NCBI RefSeq assembly: GCF_029338575.1 | Contig: NZ_CP119992.1 | Coordinates: 1,054,001-1,118,000, forward strand | DNA length: 64,000 bases | Reading direction: 5' to 3' | Origin: Halomarina halobia | GTDB taxonomy: Archaea > Halobacteriota > Halobacteria > Halobacteriales > Haloarculaceae | Shown here: positions 1-8,922 of the stretch, one piece after another | Position numbering within the stretch: the stretch's first letter is position 1 | How the letters are laid out: each line of letters opens with the position of its first letter | Translations under genes and position numbers: made by a program | Notes under the pieces: model-generated | What the model was told of the DNA's origin: nothing | What the model saw: only the letters and a program-made list of their open reading frames with translations | Databases searched by the model: none

Positions 1-1
1 C

Positions 2-346
2 GTCAGCGACGACGGCGAGGAGGCCCGCCAGCGGGTGCGCGAGCACCTCGCCTACTACGTGGGCAACGGCAGGGGGTACGAGCGGGCGGTCGCCCGGCGC
101 TTCCCCGAGGACGCGGAGCGGGTGGCGACGCTGTGGCGCGGCCGCGACCGCGGCGAGGCGGTCGCGGCCGTCACCGACGAGATGGTGCGGGCGCTCGGCG
201 TCGCGGGCGACGGGGAGGAGGCGCGCGAGCAGTTGCGCGAGGTCGCGGCGGTCGACGTCATCGACCGGCCGCTCGTCACCATCCCGAACGGCGCGGGCGA
301 CCTCGCCGAGCGGACGATCGAGGAACTGGCCCCGGAGCGGCTGTAG
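2..346 (+). CDS. C-terminal part of a probable F420-dependent LLM-class oxidoreductase (5' end outside window)
   Basis: The frame is open from the first base of the window to a TAG stop, so about 114 residues of the C-terminus are visible and the start lies upstream. The segment with 'REHLAYYVG' followed by 'GYERAV' and the closing 'AERTIEELAP' resemble the last helices and strand of luciferase-like (LLM) monooxygenases that use coenzyme F420 or FMN. The catalytic N-terminal barrel is not visible, so substrate and cofactor cannot be judged. Another LLM protein lies at about 9.7 kb but is from a different subfamily. Confidence 0.55.
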   Translation, partial: VSDDGEEARQRVREHLAYYVGNGRGYERAVARRFPEDAERVATLWRGRDRGEAVAAVTDEMVRALGVAGDGEEAREQLREVAAVDVIDRPLVTIPNGAGDLAERTIEELAPERL

Positions 347-939
347 GGCGCTCGGGGATTCGGCGACGGAACCGCCTCTCGAGACGGGTCCGGCCGCCGA
401 CGAGCGGTCGCGATTCGGGCACGAGCGGGTTTGGTTTTAGGAACGTTTCAACCACCAGTCACAAGTACTATTGCCGTCTGCGGTGTGGACTCGAACAGGG
501 GCGTAGCCGGGGCTCGCTCGCTACGGCGCGTCTGCAGAAATCGTCGCACAGCCGACGGCACAGCGTTCGGATGGCACACGAACCCGCCGGCGTGCGAAGC
601 GTCGTGTCGGCACACGAGAGGGCGATCGCCCGGTGTAGGCGTCCCCTACCACCCGCGGTCACGCGGTCGGACTCGGAACGATGGGTGATGATTTCGGACC
701 GGACCGAGTCGAACCGCGATCGCGTCCTATCGGCGCGTAGGGATCTCGCCCCTGTATCCAGGGAACCAGCGGACACTTGAGAGTCTTTTGGTTTATCAGC
801 CCACGTAACTGACGGGCCATCCGGAATAACCGTAGAACCTGACCGTATCGGACGTGCGGTACTCCCCGCGGAGGAGTTCTCGACCCGGCCGCGGCGAGTG
901 GGGAAGGCGTTTTGTCCGTGACCCGCCAAGGTGAGGGGG
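347..939. other. Intergenic stretch with no supported gene
   Basis: About 590 bases between the LLM tail and the capA-like gene. Frames are open here only as GC-rich, arginine- or serine-rich shadows without family resemblance. A short AT-rich patch near 430-480 could be a promoter, but nothing convincing follows it. I recognise no RNA gene, repeat or mobile element. Confidence 0.4.
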
Positions 940-1935
940 ATGTCGGGGAGGGGACGGATCGGACTGACGGGCGACGTCATGCTCGGCCGGACGGTCGACG
1001 AGCGTCAGCGTCACCGTCCCCCCGAGGCCGTCTGGGGAACCGCTCTCGATCGCCTGCGGGGGCTCGACGGACTGATCGTCAACCTCGAGTGCTGCCTCTC
1101 GACGCGCGGGGAGCGCTGGACGCGCACGTACCGCCCGTTTCACTTCCGGGGCGATCCCGGCCGGGCGATCCCGGCGCTCGACGCCGCGGGCGTCGACTGC
1201 TGTGCGCTCGCGAACAACCACGTCCTCGACTTCGGGGAGGTGGCCCTGGAGGACACCCTCGATCACCTCGACGCGGCGGGCATCGCCCACGCGGGCGCGG
1301 GGCGGGACGTCGACGCGGCGCTCGCCCCCGCCCGCGCGGCGATCGGCGGCCTCGACGTCGCGGTCGTCTCGTTCACCGACAACACGCCGGAGTACGCCGC
1401 CACGGAGGACGCGCCGGGGACGGCTCACGTCGAGATCGACGTCGGAAACGACGACACCCGTGATCGCGTGGCGGAGGCGCTGTCCCGGGCGAGGGAGCCC
1501 GCCCCCGACCTCCTCGTCGCGTCGCTCCACTGGGGACCCAACATGGTCGAGGAGCCCCCACCGGCGTTCGAGGCGTTCGGCCGCTGGCTCGTGGACCGGG
1601 GGGTCGACCTCGTCCACGGCCACAGCGCCCACGTCTTCCACGGGGTCGAGGTGTACGACGGCGCGCCGATCCTCTACGACGCGGGCGACTTCGTCGACGA
1701 CTACGCCGTCGACCCCGATCTCAGGAACGACCGGAGCTTCCTGTTCGAGGTCCGCACGGACGCGGACGCGGCGATCGAAGAGGTCCGTCTGCTCCCCACG
1801 GAGATCCGCGACTGTCGCGTCCACGAGGCGCGCGGCGACGCCGCTCGCTGGTGCCGCGAGCGCATGCGCGAACGCTCCGAGCCGTTCGGCACCGAGTTCG
1901 AGCGGGACGGCGAGGGACTCGTCGTCGCCGTGTGA
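940..1935 (+). CDS. CapA-family metallophosphatase (PGA_cap domain)
   Basis: The 331-residue protein has the order of motifs expected of CapA/PgsA-type calcineurin-like metallophosphatases: 'TGDVMLGR' at residues 10-17, 'NLECCLS' near 48, 'ANNHVLDFG' near 90, 'HWGPNM' in the middle, 'GHSAHVFHGVE' and 'YDAGDFVDDY' toward the end. The Asp, Asn and His residues in these would bind two metals. In bacteria the family is linked to poly-gamma-glutamate capsule synthesis, but archaeal soluble homologues have no proven substrate. There is no signal peptide or membrane anchor, so a cytoplasmic phosphoesterase is likely. I chose the ATG preceded by a purine-rich GGTGAGGGGG stretch over the in-frame GTG nine bases earlier. 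Confidence 0.8.
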   Translation: MSGRGRIGLTGDVMLGRTVDERQRHRPPEAVWGTALDRLRGLDGLIVNLECCLSTRGERWTRTYRPFHFRGDPGRAIPALDAAGVDCCALANNHVLDFGEVALEDTLDHLDAAGIAHAGAGRDVDAALAPARAAIGGLDVAVVSFTDNTPEYAATEDAPGTAHVEIDVGNDDTRDRVAEALSRAREPAPDLLVASLHWGPNMVEEPPPAFEAFGRWLVDRGVDLVHGHSAHVFHGVEVYDGAPILYDAGDFVDDYAVDPDLRNDRSFLFEVRTDADAAIEEVRLLPTEIRDCRVHEARGDAARWCRERMRERSEPFGTEFERDGEGLVVAV

Positions 1936-1971
1936 CGATCGGACGACGCGACGCCCTCGGCGAACCGTTCC

Positions 1972-3162
1972 TCACAGCTCCTCGGTTCGGACCAGAAGCG
2001 AGCGGTCGAGGTCGGCGACGCTCGGCCGGCCGACGTTCGAGAGGGTGACGTCGAGGTCGGCCCGGAGGTTGGTGAGCACCTCGTGGACGCCCGCCTCGCC
2101 CGCGATCGCGAGTCCGCAGGCGAACGGCCGGCCGACCATGACGGCGTCCGCGCCGAGCGCGAGCGCCTTGATCACGTCCGAGCCGCGGCGGATCCCGCTG
2201 TCGAGGGTGACGGGAACGCGCCCCTCGATCCGTTCGACGATCCCGGGGAGCGCCTCGAGCGCGCCGATCGAGCCGTCCACCTGCCGCCCGCCGTGGTTGG
2301 AGACGGCGACGGCGTCGACGCCGCGCGCTACCGCCTCCGCCGCGTCCGCCGGGTGGAGCAGCCCCTTCACGACGACGGGGAGGTCGGTCATCCCGCAGAG
2401 GTCCTCCAGGTCGTCCCAGTCGAGCGCCGGGTTGCCGAACACGTCGATGAAGTGCTGGACTGCGGCGTCGGGGTACTCCTCGGGCGGCCCGTCGAGGCCC
2501 TCCCGGAAGGCCGGGTCGGAGAGGTAGTTGGCGAGCCCCTCGCCGGCGAGCGTGGGGAGGTACGCGCGCTCGATGTCGCGCTCGCGCCAGCCGAGGATGG
2601 GAACGTCCACGGTGAGGACGATGGCGTCGAAGCCCGCGCTCTCGGCACGCTCGACGAAGCTCTCCATGATCGCCCGCTCCGAGGACCAGTAGAGCTGGAA
2701 CCACTTCGGCGTCTCGCCCAGCGCCTCGGCGACCTCCTCCATCCTGTGGGAGGCCACCGAACTCAAGCACATCGGGACGTTCAGGTCGCCCGCCGCCCGC
2801 GCCGTCGCGAGTTCGCCCTCCTCGTGGACGATCGTCTGAACGCCGAGCGGCGCGAGGGCGAACGGCACGTCGAACGTCCGGCCGAGCAGGTCCACGTGCA
2901 GGTCGCGCTCGGTCACGTCCCTGAGGAGGCGGGGGACGATGCGCCAGTCGTCGAACGAGCGCCGGTTCGCGGCCATCGTCGCCTCACCGCCCGCGCCGCC
3001 GGCCACGTAGGCCGCGGCCTCGTCGCTCATCGCCTCGAGCGCGGCCTCGCGGAGGCGCTCGTACCTGACGGGGAGTTCGGGGGGCCGGTCCGCGAACATC
3101 CCCGCGGTGTAGACGTCGCGCTGGCGGTCCTGTCCATACGGGTCGGAAGGCCTGTCGACCAT
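1972..3162 (-). CDS. FMN-dependent alpha-hydroxy-acid oxidase/dehydrogenase (lactate or mandelate type)
   Basis: This 396-residue protein belongs to the FMN-dependent alpha-hydroxy-acid dehydrogenase family (glycolate oxidase, lactate oxidase/2-monooxygenase, L-mandelate dehydrogenase). It shows the family signature 'SNHGGRQ', whose His abstracts the substrate proton, plus the downstream 'DSGIRRGSDV' FMN-phosphate-binding region and 'VVVKGLLHPADA', whose Lys contacts the flavin. The length is normal. The N-terminus, with 'PYGQDRQRDVYTAG', resembles the lactate 2-monooxygenase branch. It converts a 2-hydroxy acid to a 2-oxo acid. A ThDP enzyme acting on 2-oxo acids and a GlcD-type FAD oxidase lie within 16 kb. 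The exact substrate is inferred, not shown. Confidence 0.85.
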   Translation of the reverse strand: MVDRPSDPYGQDRQRDVYTAGMFADRPPELPVRYERLREAALEAMSDEAAAYVAGGAGGEATMAANRRSFDDWRIVPRLLRDVTERDLHVDLLGRTFDVPFALAPLGVQTIVHEEGELATARAAGDLNVPMCLSSVASHRMEEVAEALGETPKWFQLYWSSERAIMESFVERAESAGFDAIVLTVDVPILGWRERDIERAYLPTLAGEGLANYLSDPAFREGLDGPPEEYPDAAVQHFIDVFGNPALDWDDLEDLCGMTDLPVVVKGLLHPADAAEAVARGVDAVAVSNHGGRQVDGSIGALEALPGIVERIEGRVPVTLDSGIRRGSDVIKALALGADAVMVGRPFACGLAIAGEAGVHEVLTNLRADLDVTLSNVGRPSVADLDRSLLVRTEEL

Positions 3163-3444
3163 ACCCGGGCTGTGCGGCCCGCGCTAATATACTGTTGGCT
3201 GTACCTCGTTGAATCGCCTCGCCACACCGTCGTGTCGAGTGTGCGTGTACACAGGTGCAGCCGACGGTATACGTGTGAGGGGCGGTGACTGTGGACACCC
3301 GGCGCGTCCCGTTCCGGACGCCGGGGAGTCGCGGACGCCGAAACAACGCCGTCTCCGTGGCTACCAGTTCAAGGAGAGTCATATGGGTGCACGCAACAAA
3401 CTGTAATCAATGATGGGGTTGAATCGAAGCGACCCGGTGATTCG

Positions 3445-5430
3445 GTGACGGGAGAACGAGAGCGCGCGGAGCGCGAGTACGTCGACGAGGTGATCGGCGA
3501 CGACACGATCCCGCAGCTGTTCGAGGCGAGCGCGAAGCGCAACGCGAACCGGCGGGCCCAGCGGTACAAGGGTGGCGTCCACGACCGGTCGCTCGTGACT
3601 GCCGGCGCGGTGCCCGCCGCCCCGGACGGCGACTACGGGACGCTCACGTACGCGGAGATGCGCGACGTCGTCAGGGACCTGGCGGCGGGCTTTCGCACCC
3701 TCGGGGTGGAGGCCGGCGACCGCGTCGGTATCTTCGCGAACACCCGCATGGAGTGGGCCCAGACCGACTTCGCGCTCCTCGCCTCGGGAGCGGTCGTAAC
3801 GACGGTGTACGTCGAATCGACCCCGAACCAGGTGCGGTACCTGCTCTCGGACCCGGGGGCGACGGGCGTCGTCGTCGAGAACGGCGAGTTGCTCGAGCGC
3901 GTCCTCGAGGTGGAGGACGACCTCGACCTCTCCTTCGTCGTCGTCATCGACGAGGTTCCGCGGCGCGCCGACCGGGACGACGTGTTCACGCTCGGGGAGG
4001 TCTACGAGCGCGGCCGCGAGACGTTCGACGAGGACGAGTACCGGTCCTGGCTCGACTCGCGGGACCTCGACGACCTCGCGAGCCTCATCTACACCTCGGG
4101 GACGACGGGCGAGCCGAAGGGCGTACGGCTCACGCACGGTAACTTCCGGGCGAACGTCAACGGGATCCGCAAGCGGTTCGGTCCGCGCCCGGATCGCCCG
4201 CCGGAGGTGCCGACGATCGACGACGACTCGACGACGCTGTCGTTCCTCCCGCTCGCGCACGTCTTCGAGCGCACGGCCGGCCACTTCGTCCCGTTCGCGA
4301 GCGGGACGTGCGTCGCCTACGCCGAGAGCACGGACACCGTCGCGGACGACATCGCGCTCGTGAAGCCCACGGGTGCGACGAGCGTCCCGCGTATCTACGA
4401 GCGCATCTTCCGCGGCATGCGCGAGCAGGCGAGCGAGTCGAAGGTCAAGTCGCGGATCTTCGAGTGGGCCGTCGGGGTCGCCCGAAAGCGCGCGCGAACG
4501 GAGGATCCGGGGCCGATCCTCCGCGCGCAGCACGCCCTCGCCGACCGCCTCGTCTACAGCACGGTCCGCGAGGGCCTCGGGGGGAACGTCGAACTGTTCA
4601 TCAGCGGCGGCGGGAGCCTCTCTACTGACCTGGCCCAGCTGTTCGTCGGCATGGGGCTGACCATCTGCGAGGGGTACGGGCTGACGGAGACCGCCCCCGT
4701 CGTCTCCGCCAACCCGCCGGAGGACATCCGCGCGGGGACGCTCGGTCCGCCGCTCGTGGACGTGGAGGTGCGGCTCGACGAGTCGGTCCTCCCCCCGGAC
4801 CAGCGCGCCCCTGAGGAGACGGGCGGGCGGGTCGGCGAGTTGCTGGTGCGGGGGCCGAACGTGACGGCGGGCTACTGGAAGCGCCCCGACGCCACCGAGG
4901 CGGCGTTCACGGCGGACGGTTACTTCCGCACCGGCGACATCGTCGAGCAGACCGACGACGGCTACCTCGTCTTCCGCGACCGGCTCAAGCAGTTGCTGGT
5001 GCTCTCGACCGGCAAGAACGTCGCCCCCGGCCCCATCGAGGATCGGTTCGCCACGGTCGACCGCGTCGAGCAGGTGATGGTCGTCGGCGACGACGAGAAG
5101 TTCGTCGGGGCGCTCGTCGTCCCCAACGTCGAGGCCGTCCGCGAGTGGGCGCGCGAGCAGGACGTCGACCTCCCCGACGATCCGGCAGCCGTCTGCGAGG
5201 ACGAGCGCGTTCACGCGTTCGTCGGCGAGGCCGTCGAGCGCGTCAACGAGGACCTGGAGAAGTACGAGCGGATCAAGCGCTTCGAACTCGTCCCCGAGGA
5301 GTGGACGCCGGAGAACGACATGCTCACGCCCTCGATGAAGAAGAAGCGCCGCAACATCCTCGATCGCCACCGCGAGGAGGTCCGGGCGATCTACGACAGC
5401 CAGCGGAAGCCGGCCGCGGCCGACGACTGA
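3445..5430 (+). CDS. AMP-forming long-chain acyl-CoA synthetase
   Basis: The 661-residue protein is an ANL-superfamily adenylating enzyme of the long-chain fatty acyl-CoA ligase type. The phosphate-binding loop 'YTSGTTGEPKGVRLTH' lies near residues 215-230, followed by 'GYGLTETAPV', the hinge region 'TGDIVEQTDDGYLVFRDRLK' and the C-terminal catalytic Lys region 'MLTPSMKKKRR'. The N-terminal 'FEASAKRNANRRAQRYKG' is typical of the FadD15-like branch. It activates a carboxylic acid with ATP and CoA. The GTG start is used because upstream ATGs are in other frames that stop at once. The gene stands alone, with a possibly related SCP2-like remnant just downstream. Confidence 0.9.
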   Translation: MTGERERAEREYVDEVIGDDTIPQLFEASAKRNANRRAQRYKGGVHDRSLVTAGAVPAAPDGDYGTLTYAEMRDVVRDLAAGFRTLGVEAGDRVGIFANTRMEWAQTDFALLASGAVVTTVYVESTPNQVRYLLSDPGATGVVVENGELLERVLEVEDDLDLSFVVVIDEVPRRADRDDVFTLGEVYERGRETFDEDEYRSWLDSRDLDDLASLIYTSGTTGEPKGVRLTHGNFRANVNGIRKRFGPRPDRPPEVPTIDDDSTTLSFLPLAHVFERTAGHFVPFASGTCVAYAESTDTVADDIALVKPTGATSVPRIYERIFRGMREQASESKVKSRIFEWAVGVARKRARTEDPGPILRAQHALADRLVYSTVREGLGGNVELFISGGGSLSTDLAQLFVGMGLTICEGYGLTETAPVVSANPPEDIRAGTLGPPLVDVEVRLDESVLPPDQRAPEETGGRVGELLVRGPNVTAGYWKRPDATEAAFTADGYFRTGDIVEQTDDGYLVFRDRLKQLLVLSTGKNVAPGPIEDRFATVDRVEQVMVVGDDEKFVGALVVPNVEAVREWAREQDVDLPDDPAAVCEDERVHAFVGEAVERVNEDLEKYERIKRFELVPEEWTPENDMLTPSMKKKRRNILDRHREEVRAIYDSQRKPAAADD

Positions 5431-5521
5431 GGCGGCCGTCCCCGATTCGGCCCGCCGTGCCGCCGTTCCTCCCCGTTCCCGCCGTCACCGACCGGCCGCC
5501 TCGTCGCTCGCGGCCGACGCA

Positions 5522-5975
5522 GGTGCCCCGCTGCGGAGCGAGTACGAGTCGCGGGAGGGGCCGCCGTCCGAGCGGTTGGTAGCGGCGATCCGATCGCCGC
5601 CGCTCGAGGAGGCGACGGCGAGCCTTACCGACGACCTCCGGGCGGAACTCCCGGAGACGGTCGAGGAGCTGTTCGTCCAACTGGGAGAACCTGAGCGACG
5701 ACCGGACCGTGTACTCCTCCCTCGACGTCCACGACGGCGGGTGCCGCGAGGTGGCGATCCTCGACGGCCTCGACGAGCGCGAACACGGCTTCGTCATCAC
5801 CGGCGAGTACGACAAGTGGAAGAAGCTCGTCGAGGGCGAGGGGGGCGTCATCAACGTGCTCGTGAGCGGCGAGCTGGCCGTCGACGGGGACGTGCAACGC
5901 ATCCTGCGGTACACCGAGGCCGCGGTGGACCTCGCCGACACGTCGGCGTCGCTCGACTCGCGGTTCGTCGTCTGA
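5522..5975 (+). pseudogene. Frameshifted SCP2/sterol-carrier-like protein
   Basis: Two overlapping frames together look like one SCP2-type lipid-binding protein. The first ends '...TASLTDDLRAELPETVEELFVQ'; the second continues 'WENLSDDRTVYSSLDVHDG' and then shows the family pattern 'EYDKWKKLVEGEGGVINVL' and 'LRYTEAAVDL'. They join only if one base is removed around 5680-5682, so a single-base insertion (or sequencing error) breaks the gene. The N-terminal frame has no good start: the nearest in-frame option is a TTG at 5576, and similarity to the pattern seems to begin before it. It follows an acyl-CoA ligase, which would suit a lipid-binding role. Confidence 0.6.
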
Positions 5976-6081
5976 CGACGCAGTTCCGAATCTGGCCGCG
6001 TCGGGAGCCGGCCGAGACGAGCCATCGCGGGAGGCGGGGGTCGGCGGTCGCGCGGTGGGAATCGATACTCGCCGGACCGGT

Positions 6082-6858
6082 TCAGAAGCTGAAGAGGTCG
6101 ATGCCGCCGGTGACGCCGACGACCTGCCCGGTCACGTAGTTCGCCTGCTCGGAGCAGAGGAAGGCGACGAGGTTCGCCACGTCCGCCTCCGTCCCCAGCC
6201 TGCGCATGGGCGTCGCCCTGGCGATGCGGGCGAAGTACGGGTCGACCTCCTCGAGTTGCTCGATGGGGAGGTCGGCGAGCGCCTCGACCACGATGTTCGG
6301 CGCGATGACGTTGCTCGTGACGCCGCGCTGCGCGCCTTCGAGCGCCAGCGTCTTGCCGAAGCCGATGAGCGCCGCCTTCGTCGCGGAGTAGGAGATCTGG
6401 CCGAAGCCACCCTGCCAGCCCGCCATCGAGGACATGTTGACCACCCGCCCCCACTCGCGTTCGAGCATGCCGGGGAACACCGCGCGGGTGACGTTGTAGG
6501 CCCCGGTGAGGTTGATCGACACGTCGCGGTCCCAGGTCTCGTCGTCGTAGTCCTTCACCTGCGAGCGGGCGTCGACCATCGCCGCGTTGTTGATCAGGAT
6601 GTCGACGCCGCCCGTCTCCTCCTCCAGCGCGCCGACCGTGTCGGCCACCTCCTCGCGGTCGGTGAGGTCGCACTCGACCGCGTGGGCCGTCCCGCCCGAC
6701 GTCTCGATCTCGCCCGCCACCTCCTCTGCGGCGTCGAGGTCCACGTCGAGGACGATCACCTCCGCGCCCTCCGCCGCCAGCACGCGGCAGTCCTCGCTCC
6801 CGATCCGTCCGCCGCCCCCGGTCACGAGGGCCGTCCTATCGTCGAGTCCGAAGTCCAT
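6082..6858 (-). CDS. Short-chain dehydrogenase/reductase (SDR)
   Basis: This 258-residue classical SDR carries the NAD(P)-binding 'TGGGGRIG' near residue 10, 'NNAA' near 88, the catalytic Ser in 'NMSSMAGW', and 'YSATKAA' containing the catalytic Tyr and Lys. The acidic residue after the second strand in 'VIVLDVDLD' favours NAD over NADP. The substrate is unknown; it could be a 3-oxoacyl or sugar/alcohol dehydrogenase. The start was set at the ATG before 'DFGLDDRTALVTG', since the longer in-frame extension runs through the AT-rich promoter-like stretch. It appears monocistronic. Confidence 0.85.
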   Translation of the reverse strand: MDFGLDDRTALVTGGGGRIGSEDCRVLAAEGAEVIVLDVDLDAAEEVAGEIETSGGTAHAVECDLTDREEVADTVGALEEETGGVDILINNAAMVDARSQVKDYDDETWDRDVSINLTGAYNVTRAVFPGMLEREWGRVVNMSSMAGWQGGFGQISYSATKAALIGFGKTLALEGAQRGVTSNVIAPNIVVEALADLPIEQLEEVDPYFARIARATPMRRLGTEADVANLVAFLCSEQANYVTGQVVGVTGGIDLFSF

Positions 6859-6983
6859 TGCGGGCGGTACAATGTACAGACCGTTCAAATAGTTACCCTG
6901 CGGCATGGGCGGCCGTTTTTACCCGCCGAGGGGCGAGCGATCCGGCGCTGTCGAGACCGACGCGACGGGTCGCCCGCCGTCGC

Positions 6984-7694
6984 TCACCGCAGACCGGCGA
7001 TGTCGAGCAGGTCCGACAGGTCCTCGGCGACGTAGTCCACCGCGTCGTGGGGGTCCTCCCCGGCCCGCTCCGCGGCGCTCCCCCCGAGCGCGACGGTGAC
7101 GAGGCCCGCCCGCGATCCGCCGCGCATGTCGTGGCGGTAGCGGTCGCCGACGTAGAGCGAGCGTTCGGGCGCGACGTGCGCCGGGGCCTTCTCGAGCGCG
7201 GCCTCGAACATCGCCGGGTCGGGCTTCGTCCGCCCGACCTCCTCGCTGGTCGTCACGTGGTCGAAGTGTCCGAGCACGTCGAACTTCCCGAGGATGCGCT
7301 CGGCCTCCCAGTGGTCGATGTCGCTGATGACTCCGAGGTAGTGCCCCGCGTCGTCGAGCGTCGAGACGACCTCCTTGGCGAACCGGGTCGGCTGTACGTG
7401 TTCGAGCGTCAACTCCGCGAACAGCGGGAACCACTCCTCCTCCGCGACCTTCCGCCCGACCGCCGCGTCGAGCGCCCGCTGGTATCCCGGCCGGGCCGTC
7501 CGGTAGACGGTGCCGTCGCGGGACGTGAAGTACGACCCGAGCGCCCGTTTCCAGTCCTCGATCAGCCCGTCGAGGTCGTCGATGCCCTGTTCGTCGGCGA
7601 ACGCCTCGAGGAAGGCGACGTACCCCGTCCGAACCGACGAGAGGTCGAGCAGCACGCCCCCGATGTCGAAGAAGACGCCGTCGTAGTCGGCCAT
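6984..7694 (-). CDS. HAD-superfamily hydrolase with DxG motif I
   Basis: The 236-residue protein is a HAD type IA hydrolase. Motif I reads 'FFDIGGVLLDLS', so the nucleophile Asp is present but the second, acid/base Asp of the usual DxD is Gly. Motif II/III are visible as 'VISDIDHWE' and 'RTKPDPAMFEAAL', and motif IV as 'LYVGDRYRHDM'. A helical cap of about 100 residues sits between motifs I and II. Phosphoglycolate phosphatase-like or dehalogenase-like activity is possible, but the DxG motif leaves phosphatase activity uncertain. It precedes an MBL hydrolase gene on the same strand, separated by about 90 bases. Confidence 0.85.
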   Translation of the reverse strand: MADYDGVFFDIGGVLLDLSSVRTGYVAFLEAFADEQGIDDLDGLIEDWKRALGSYFTSRDGTVYRTARPGYQRALDAAVGRKVAEEEWFPLFAELTLEHVQPTRFAKEVVSTLDDAGHYLGVISDIDHWEAERILGKFDVLGHFDHVTTSEEVGRTKPDPAMFEAALEKAPAHVAPERSLYVGDRYRHDMRGGSRAGLVTVALGGSAAERAGEDPHDAVDYVAEDLSDLLDIAGLR

Positions 7695-7785
7695 GGCGGA
7701 TGGCCGGGCGAGGGACTAATGAAGCTATCGCGGCCGGCGTCGACGCGCGCCGACGCCTCGCTCGGGTCGGTTACCGGATCGGCGG

Positions 7786-8760
7786 CTACCGGGGTCGGTA
7801 GCGCCGGACGCCGTCCTCGACGGTCGCGGCGATCCGCCCCGCCGCCTCGAGGTGGCGGAGCGCGCCCACCACCTCGGCGATGATGTAGGCGATGTCGCGG
7901 TCGCCCGCCCGCTCCCGGGCGATCTCCGCGGCCGTCTCCGCTCCCGCCTCGACCCGCTCCCGCGTCCGGTCGAGCGTGCGGTCGAGGGAGGCGCGGTCGC
8001 GGGCGACCGCCCCCGCCAGGTCGTCGTGGACGGGCCCGTGGGCGGGGTAGACGCGCGCGACGTCGACCGCCGCGAGGCGGTCGAGCGCGCCGTAGAAGGC
8101 GGCGATGGCGTCCTCGACCCCGCGGTCGAGGCCGACGTGGATGGCGACCGGACGGAACGGTTCGATGGCCGCGTCCCCGGAGACGAGCGTCGGCTCGCCG
8201 AGCTCGACCCGGAAGCAGCAGTGATCCGCCTGGTGGCCCGGCGTGTGGATCACCTCGACTGGCGTCCCGCCCACCTCGACGCGCTCACCGTCCACCACCC
8301 AGGCGTCGACGTCGCCGGGCGGAAGGAGCTCGCGGTTCCGCTCCAGCGAATCGACGGCCATCGAGACGGCGGTCGAGAGCGCGTCGTCGGTCAGCCCCGC
8401 GCCGACGGCGTTCGCGCGGACGGCGGCGGCGAGGTCGTCCGGGTCGCGGTCGAAGCGCTCCCGGATCCCGGCGGGGGCGTACACGGTGGGGTCGGCCGCC
8501 TCGACGACCGCGCCGACCTGTCCGACGTGATCCACGTGAGGGTGCGTGAGGACGAGATGCTCGACGTCAGCGAGGTCGCGCCCGCAGTCCGCGAGGCGCT
8601 CGCGGAGGACCCGCTCCGCGTCGGGTCCGGGCATCCCGGCGTCGATCAGCGTCGGCTCGTCGCAGTCCACCAGGTAGCTGGCGACGTGTCCCGGCGGCCA
8701 GTCCACGTCGAACTCGATGCGGTGGACGGCGGGAGGTGCGTCGCTCCGGCGATCCGTCAT
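7786..8760 (-). CDS. MBL-fold metallo-hydrolase
   Basis: The 324-residue protein has the metallo-beta-lactamase fold signature 'THPHVDHVGQ' (THxHxDH, two-metal site), followed by 'HTPGHQADH', 'SGDAAI' and a late His in 'VYPAHG'. The C-terminal ~80 residues form a winged-helix-like extension with 'RHLEAAGRI', as in the LACTB2/hydroxyacylglutathione hydrolase-like group. It probably hydrolyses a thioester or phosphoester in the cytoplasm. A start 24 codons upstream is possible, but the region between has basic, non-halophilic composition, so the ATG before 'TDRRSDAPP' is preferred. Confidence 0.8.
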   Translation of the reverse strand: MTDRRSDAPPAVHRIEFDVDWPPGHVASYLVDCDEPTLIDAGMPGPDAERVLRERLADCGRDLADVEHLVLTHPHVDHVGQVGAVVEAADPTVYAPAGIRERFDRDPDDLAAAVRANAVGAGLTDDALSTAVSMAVDSLERNRELLPPGDVDAWVVDGERVEVGGTPVEVIHTPGHQADHCCFRVELGEPTLVSGDAAIEPFRPVAIHVGLDRGVEDAIAAFYGALDRLAAVDVARVYPAHGPVHDDLAGAVARDRASLDRTLDRTRERVEAGAETAAEIARERAGDRDIAYIIAEVVGALRHLEAAGRIAATVEDGVRRYRPR

Positions 8761-8922
8761 CGGTGGAGCAACCCGCCGGCGGGCGATAAGGGTGCTGGTC
8801 CCGTCAGCGCCCGCCACCGGTTCGCGTAGCAATGGTAACCGTTCGTGGCGACCGTCGGACTAATGTTATACCGCACGGTTGTAGACGTGAACGATGGTAA
8901 TCGAGAGCCAGGGTGAGATCGA

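Noticed and set aside
347..939. A structured RNA such as SRP RNA or RNase P RNA in the first gap
   Set aside because: I found no conserved core sequences of these RNAs.
3209..3406. 65-codon plus-strand frame before the acyl-CoA ligase
   Set aside because: Its composition is basic and unlike the genome's proteins; no family resemblance.
3379..5370. A 663-codon minus-strand frame opposite the acyl-CoA ligase
   Set aside because: It is a Val/Arg/Glu-rich shadow of a well-supported gene; long antisense frames are common at this GC content.
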